A stretch of 64,000 bases of DNA from GCA-2731375 sp964344935 (GTDB lineage Bacteria; Pseudomonadota; Alphaproteobacteria; GCA-2731375), in contig CAYFPL010000013.1 of NCBI GenBank assembly GCA_964344935.1, forward strand, positions 1 through 64,000. The letters are read 5' to 3'. Under the pieces are notes generated by a model that saw nothing but the letters and a program-made list of their open reading frames with translations, did not search any database and was not told the DNA's origin. A program made the position numbers and the translations under genes. Below are positions 60,733 to 64,000 of the stretch, one piece after another (the stretch's first letter is position 1; every line of letters starts with the position of its first letter).

Positions 60733-61467
60733 ATGAATAGCCTTGTCCGTCGGATTTGGATGCGTTCCGTGCTCCACTTGGCGCTCACGTTGATGTTTGC
60801 TGTGACGCCGTACCAGGCGATAGCGACCACCGTGGAAATCGGGTCAGGGCTGCGGGTTCATGTTCCCTTGAAATCATGGCGAGCCCTGCGGGACGAGAAC
60901 CTCGTCATCCAGCGCTTTGACTATTCTTGCGGGTCCGCCGCGTTGGCAACCCTTATGCGCTATGCCCATGGCCGCACGGTCGGCGAGAAGGCGATCCTGG
61001 ATACGGTCTTTCAAACGCTGCCGCGCCAAGACAGGCGTGCGCGAAAGGAGAAAGGCTTGTCCCTTTTGGACCTGCAGCGCGCGGCCGAACATTACGGTTT
61101 CCATGCCCAGGGGTTCAAGCTGCGGGCGGATCAATTGCCCAAGCTCAAGGGTCCGGTCATCGTCTTCATCAGTCCCGGCGGCTACGATCATTTCGCCGTG
61201 CTGCGCGGCGTGCGCGGCGGACGGGTCTACCTGGCGGATCCATCGTCGGGTAACGTCCGAATGCCCGCCTACCGGTTCCTCGAAAGTTGGTTGGGCAGCG
61301 ATGGCAAGGGCATAATTTTTGCCATTCAGCGCAAGGATCCTCGCAGCGATCAACCAACCAAACTCAAGCCCTTGGGCGATGGCTTGGCGCAGCCGGAAAT
61401 CCTGGCAGCGCGGCAAATGCTGGCGGTCGGCAACCTGCTCACCCGCATGCCCGCGTTACGACGCTAA
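60733..61467 (+). CDS. Exported C39-family cysteine peptidase
   Basis: A 244-residue protein with a signal peptide or anchor (about 12-31, ending AIA) and a peptidase C39 domain: catalytic C66 in FDYSCGSAALATL, H153 in GGYDHFAVLRG, D169 in VYLADPSSGN. C39 domains cleave double-glycine leaders and usually form part of ABC exporters; here it stands alone outside the cytoplasm, like FapD of the Pseudomonas amyloid system. No ribosome site clearly decides the start; ATG 60715 and GTG 60652 are alternatives. The HTH-barrel gene follows after 15 bp. Confidence 0.88.
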   Translation: MNSLVRRIWMRSVLHLALTLMFAVTPYQAIATTVEIGSGLRVHVPLKSWRALRDENLVIQRFDYSCGSAALATLMRYAHGRTVGEKAILDTVFQTLPRQDRRARKEKGLSLLDLQRAAEHYGFHAQGFKLRADQLPKLKGPVIVFISPGGYDHFAVLRGVRGGRVYLADPSSGNVRMPAYRFLESWLGSDGKGIIFAIQRKDPRSDQPTKLKPLGDGLAQPEILAARQMLAVGNLLTRMPALRR

Positions 61468-61482
61468 TGGCATGTTGACGAC

Positions 61483-62811
61483 ATGAAGCGCGGCCCGAAC
61501 AAACGCGCGCGTACCTGTTCTGGCGTCTTCATGGCGGCGGTATTGTGCACGCAATTGTTGTGGGGCACTCCCGTCTTTGCCGGGCAGAAGGGCGTGCGGC
61601 CAGAGGTACTTACGCTTGCCGAGACGGCGGCGTTCCTGCGTGTGTCGGAAAACGAAATCGTAAGACTGGCCAGCTTGCGTCAACTGCCGGCCCGTAAAAT
61701 TGGTGGTCAGTGGCGCTTTAGCCGGAGGGCTTTGCTGGGCTGGCTTGCCGGCAAGCCCATTTCAAGTGATGCCGGCGAAATCGAACGGCAAACCGTTGCA
61801 ACGGCCCGTCCTGGCTATCCCCCGTTGTTGCCTCCCGGTTACCGCCAGCCAGTTGTCGGAGGGCGCAACAGGGAACAAATCGGCCAGGGGGCGCTGTTGA
61901 CGAGTTCGCCTCAACTGGCACCCATGGCCATGGCACAAATCAAAGGCCGTGGCACGGACGTGGCACAGGCCGCGCCGGCTTCGCGCGCACCGCCAAGCCA
62001 ACCGATCGGCGAAGCCTCCAATGTAGAAACGGCAGATGACATATTTCTGCGCGATCAACGTGTGCTACTTGGTGCCGACGAAGTCACACTGGAATTCGGG
62101 CAGTTCTATGCCCACCGGGATGAACCGACATTGACGCTGGTGGCCGGTGGCGTCGGGCTAGGGAGCCTTGAGACCGACACGTTCATCACCCAGATGGCTG
62201 CACGCTATGGGCTAACACCAAACGTCGAACTGTTCGCGAGCGTCCCGTTCTCGCACCGCACCACCAAGGTTTTCATTGGCAATTTAAAAACCAGCGAGAC
62301 TGACGTTACTGAATTCGGGACAATCAGTCTGGGCGCACGGGGGACCGTGTTGCGCGAGGGCACGGGGGTGCCGGAAATTGTGCTTACCCTACAATCCGGC
62401 ATTCCGACGGGAGAGGCGTCCTATTCCCTTGGCGGCGGCATGGCGCTGATCAAGAGCTACGACCCAGCCATTCTTTTCGCCGGTCTGAACTACACACATA
62501 CCTTCAGTCGTGATTTTTCCGATGTAACCCGGCTGGAGCCGGAAGACACGGTCGATGGGTCCTTGGGATTTGCATTTGCCCTTAACGAAACATTGCTATT
62601 GAGCACTTCACTTTCGGGGATTATCTCGGCGGCAACAGATTTCCCCGCGGCGAAATTGCGGCAGAGTGAATCCTTCAGCCTAAAGTTCGGACTGACCACA
62701 CAATTGCTTCCGGGCCTCTACATCGAACCGACGGCGAGTTTCGGACTCGACGGTCCCGGCAATAGCTTCGTCCTTGGCGTCAGCGTCCCCTACAGCTTTC
62801 CCGTCAAATAG
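61483..62811 (+). CDS. Exported HTH and outer-membrane beta-barrel fusion protein
   Basis: A 442-residue protein. Signal peptide 1-33 (ending PVFA); an excisionase/MerR-like helix-turn-helix at 43-90 (LTLAETAAFLRVSENEIVRL, then ARKIGGQWRFSRRALLGWL); a Pro/Gln/Ala-rich linker to about 180; then an all-beta region of about 255 residues with alternating hydrophobic strands (FGQFYAHRDEPTLTLVAGG, YGLTPNVELFASVPFSHRT, ending SVPYSFPVK) like phenol-MetA-type outer membrane transporters and FapF. A DNA-binding fold on an exported barrel is odd. Operon with the C39 peptidase. Confidence 0.82.
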   Translation: MKRGPNKRARTCSGVFMAAVLCTQLLWGTPVFAGQKGVRPEVLTLAETAAFLRVSENEIVRLASLRQLPARKIGGQWRFSRRALLGWLAGKPISSDAGEIERQTVATARPGYPPLLPPGYRQPVVGGRNREQIGQGALLTSSPQLAPMAMAQIKGRGTDVAQAAPASRAPPSQPIGEASNVETADDIFLRDQRVLLGADEVTLEFGQFYAHRDEPTLTLVAGGVGLGSLETDTFITQMAARYGLTPNVELFASVPFSHRTTKVFIGNLKTSETDVTEFGTISLGARGTVLREGTGVPEIVLTLQSGIPTGEASYSLGGGMALIKSYDPAILFAGLNYTHTFSRDFSDVTRLEPEDTVDGSLGFAFALNETLLLSTSLSGIISAATDFPAAKLRQSESFSLKFGLTTQLLPGLYIEPTASFGLDGPGNSFVLGVSVPYSFPVK

Positions 62812-63003
62812 CCCTCGTCACTATTCGGGTTCTCGGGCAGACGTCAGCAGATATCGAACCCACGCCCGCTCCGGCGGACGATCATTGTGTTGACCGGGGG
62901 AAGCTCGGTTAAAGCCTCCTTAATCCTATCGATTTACCATTCCAAGTCATTGCGATTGACGCCTGAGCCGAACGCGCCGAACAACGGGGACACCGCCTTT
63001 GCC

Positions 63004-64000
63004 ATGAGCAGCGATGTGCAAGATCAGTATGAGGCCTATCCCTATCCGCTGCGTGATCCGGAGACCGAAGATCCACACGCGCACATCGACGTGACGCCCG
63101 GCCATCTTTTCGAAGTGAACCAGTTCGTCTTTGACGGCGGGCTTGGCGCCGGGCGCCCATTCCGTGCCCTGTATGCAGGCGGCGGCACGGGCGATGGCAC
63201 CTTGTTGGCGGCCATTCAGGCGATTGCCATGGGTCTGCCCGGCGAAGTCGTGCATCTAGACATATCCGCCGCCTCTATCGCCATCGCCAGGCAGCGGGCC
63301 GAGCTGCGGGGGCTGGACAACATACGATTTGTCCAGGGTTCGCTTCTGGATGTGGAGGATATGGGGCTCGGCACCTTCGACTATATCGATTGCTCCGGTG
63401 TGCTGCATCACCTGGCCGATCCCGATGCCGGCCTGCGCTCCTTGTGCGGCGTCCTGGCGGCGGGCGGCGGCATTGGTCTGCTGCTCTATGGCGAATATGG
63501 CCGCACCGGGCTTTATCACATTCAACATGGGCTGCGTATCCTGAACAAGGCACTGCCGGCGCCGCAGGCGATCGAACGGGCCCGGCGCTTCATCGCCGGA
63601 TTGCCGCCGACCGCCTGGGCCAACCGCAATCCACAGCTTGCCGGCGATCATGCCAACCTTGACGACACCGAGTTCTACGACCGCTATCTGCACAGCCAGG
63701 ACCGGGCCTATACGGTGGGGCAACTCTATGAAATGGCCAGGGGGTGCGGCCTCGAGGTGACCGCACTGGTTACGCCGGGGCGCTACGACCCCCTGTCCTA
63801 TCTGCCGGACGAGGAGCTTGCCGAACAGGCGAAAATGCTGTCGCCGGCACAGGCGGCGGAATTGGCGGAGCTGATGGACGGCGAGATGGCGATGCACTCG
63901 TTTTATCTGCGGCCCCGCAGAGATGTGCCGCAGTCACCCATTGGGCCAGGATTGGCAGAGGCCATTCCCGCGCTGCGCCACCAGGATGGGGCCGAGTTGG
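63004..64000 (+). CDS. SAM-dependent methyltransferase (3' end beyond window)
   Basis: An open frame of 332 codons runs off the right edge. It starts MSSDVQDQYEAYPYPLRDP, the YPYP-type N terminus of a methyltransferase family often joined to other domains, then motif I ALYAGGGTGDGT, VVHLDISAASIAIAR, and FDYIDCSGVLHHLADP. Beyond about residue 180 lies a region that may be a linker or a further catalytic part. Target unknown. ATG 63004 lies 192 bp after the barrel gene, so it may or may not belong with it. Confidence 0.85.
   Translation, partial: MSSDVQDQYEAYPYPLRDPETEDPHAHIDVTPGHLFEVNQFVFDGGLGAGRPFRALYAGGGTGDGTLLAAIQAIAMGLPGEVVHLDISAASIAIARQRAELRGLDNIRFVQGSLLDVEDMGLGTFDYIDCSGVLHHLADPDAGLRSLCGVLAAGGGIGLLLYGEYGRTGLYHIQHGLRILNKALPAPQAIERARRFIAGLPPTAWANRNPQLAGDHANLDDTEFYDRYLHSQDRAYTVGQLYEMARGCGLEVTALVTPGRYDPLSYLPDEELAEQAKMLSPAQAAELAELMDGEMAMHSFYLRPRRDVPQSPIGPGLAEAIPALRHQDGAEL

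Overview
The window is a GC-rich alphaproteobacterial chromosome segment, most likely from a Rhodospirillales-type bacterium. The evidence is the gene order tuf-rpsJ, S10, spc and alpha operons with secY-adk-rpsM (no L36 gene in between), a zinc-finger type adenylate kinase, an ATP12-type F1-ATPase chaperone, and an expansion of TPR-type class III nucleotidyl cyclases. The lineage call is inference from gene content. I saw no rRNA, tRNA, CRISPR array, transposase or integrase.

Layout. 1-15.5 kb: EF-Tu, then an unbroken run of 26 ribosomal protein genes with secY, adk and rpoA, closed by a good intrinsic terminator at 15479-15510. 15.6-25.0 kb: tightly packed housekeeping genes (DegQ/DegP-type protease, RarA, CrcB/Fluc, RluC-type pseudouridine synthase; then alpha/beta hydrolase, HAD phosphatase, AsmA-like protein, ATP12). 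25.2-29.0 kb: propionyl-CoA carboxylase beta and alpha subunits plus acylphosphatase. 29.0-41.9 kb: metabolic and regulatory genes, including a four-gene minus-strand operon (DUF1800, DUF1501, two exported amidohydrolase-fold proteins), a REP-like double hairpin, a WYL regulator divergent from a GST-C domain protein, a GFA-like protein and a threonine-dehydratase-like enzyme.

42-58 kb is an unusual accessory region. It has four apparently intact class III cyclases (one membrane-bound, three with TolB-like and TPR regions), remnants of three further cyclase genes, a soluble chemoreceptor, a hybrid histidine kinase, a DUF1194 protein, an SDR and a VOC protein. Between these genes lies a diverged unit of about 140-180 bp: the last 15-27 codons of the threonine-dehydratase-like gene, its 3' flank, and an imperfect palindrome. 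I count the native copy plus four others, and several isolated palindromes. This region was evidently assembled through repeated duplication or insertion at the deaminase 3' end.

60.1-62.8 kb carries the most promising candidate new system: a 95-residue secreted peptide with a bacteriocin-like (near double-glycine) leader, an intrinsic terminator, an exported C39 (bacteriocin-processing type) cysteine peptidase, and an exported protein joining an excisionase-like helix-turn-helix to a predicted outer-membrane beta-barrel. C39 peptidase plus barrel recalls FapD/FapF of the Pseudomonas functional-amyloid system, but the precursor and the HTH-barrel fusion are different. The window ends inside a SAM-dependent methyltransferase gene.
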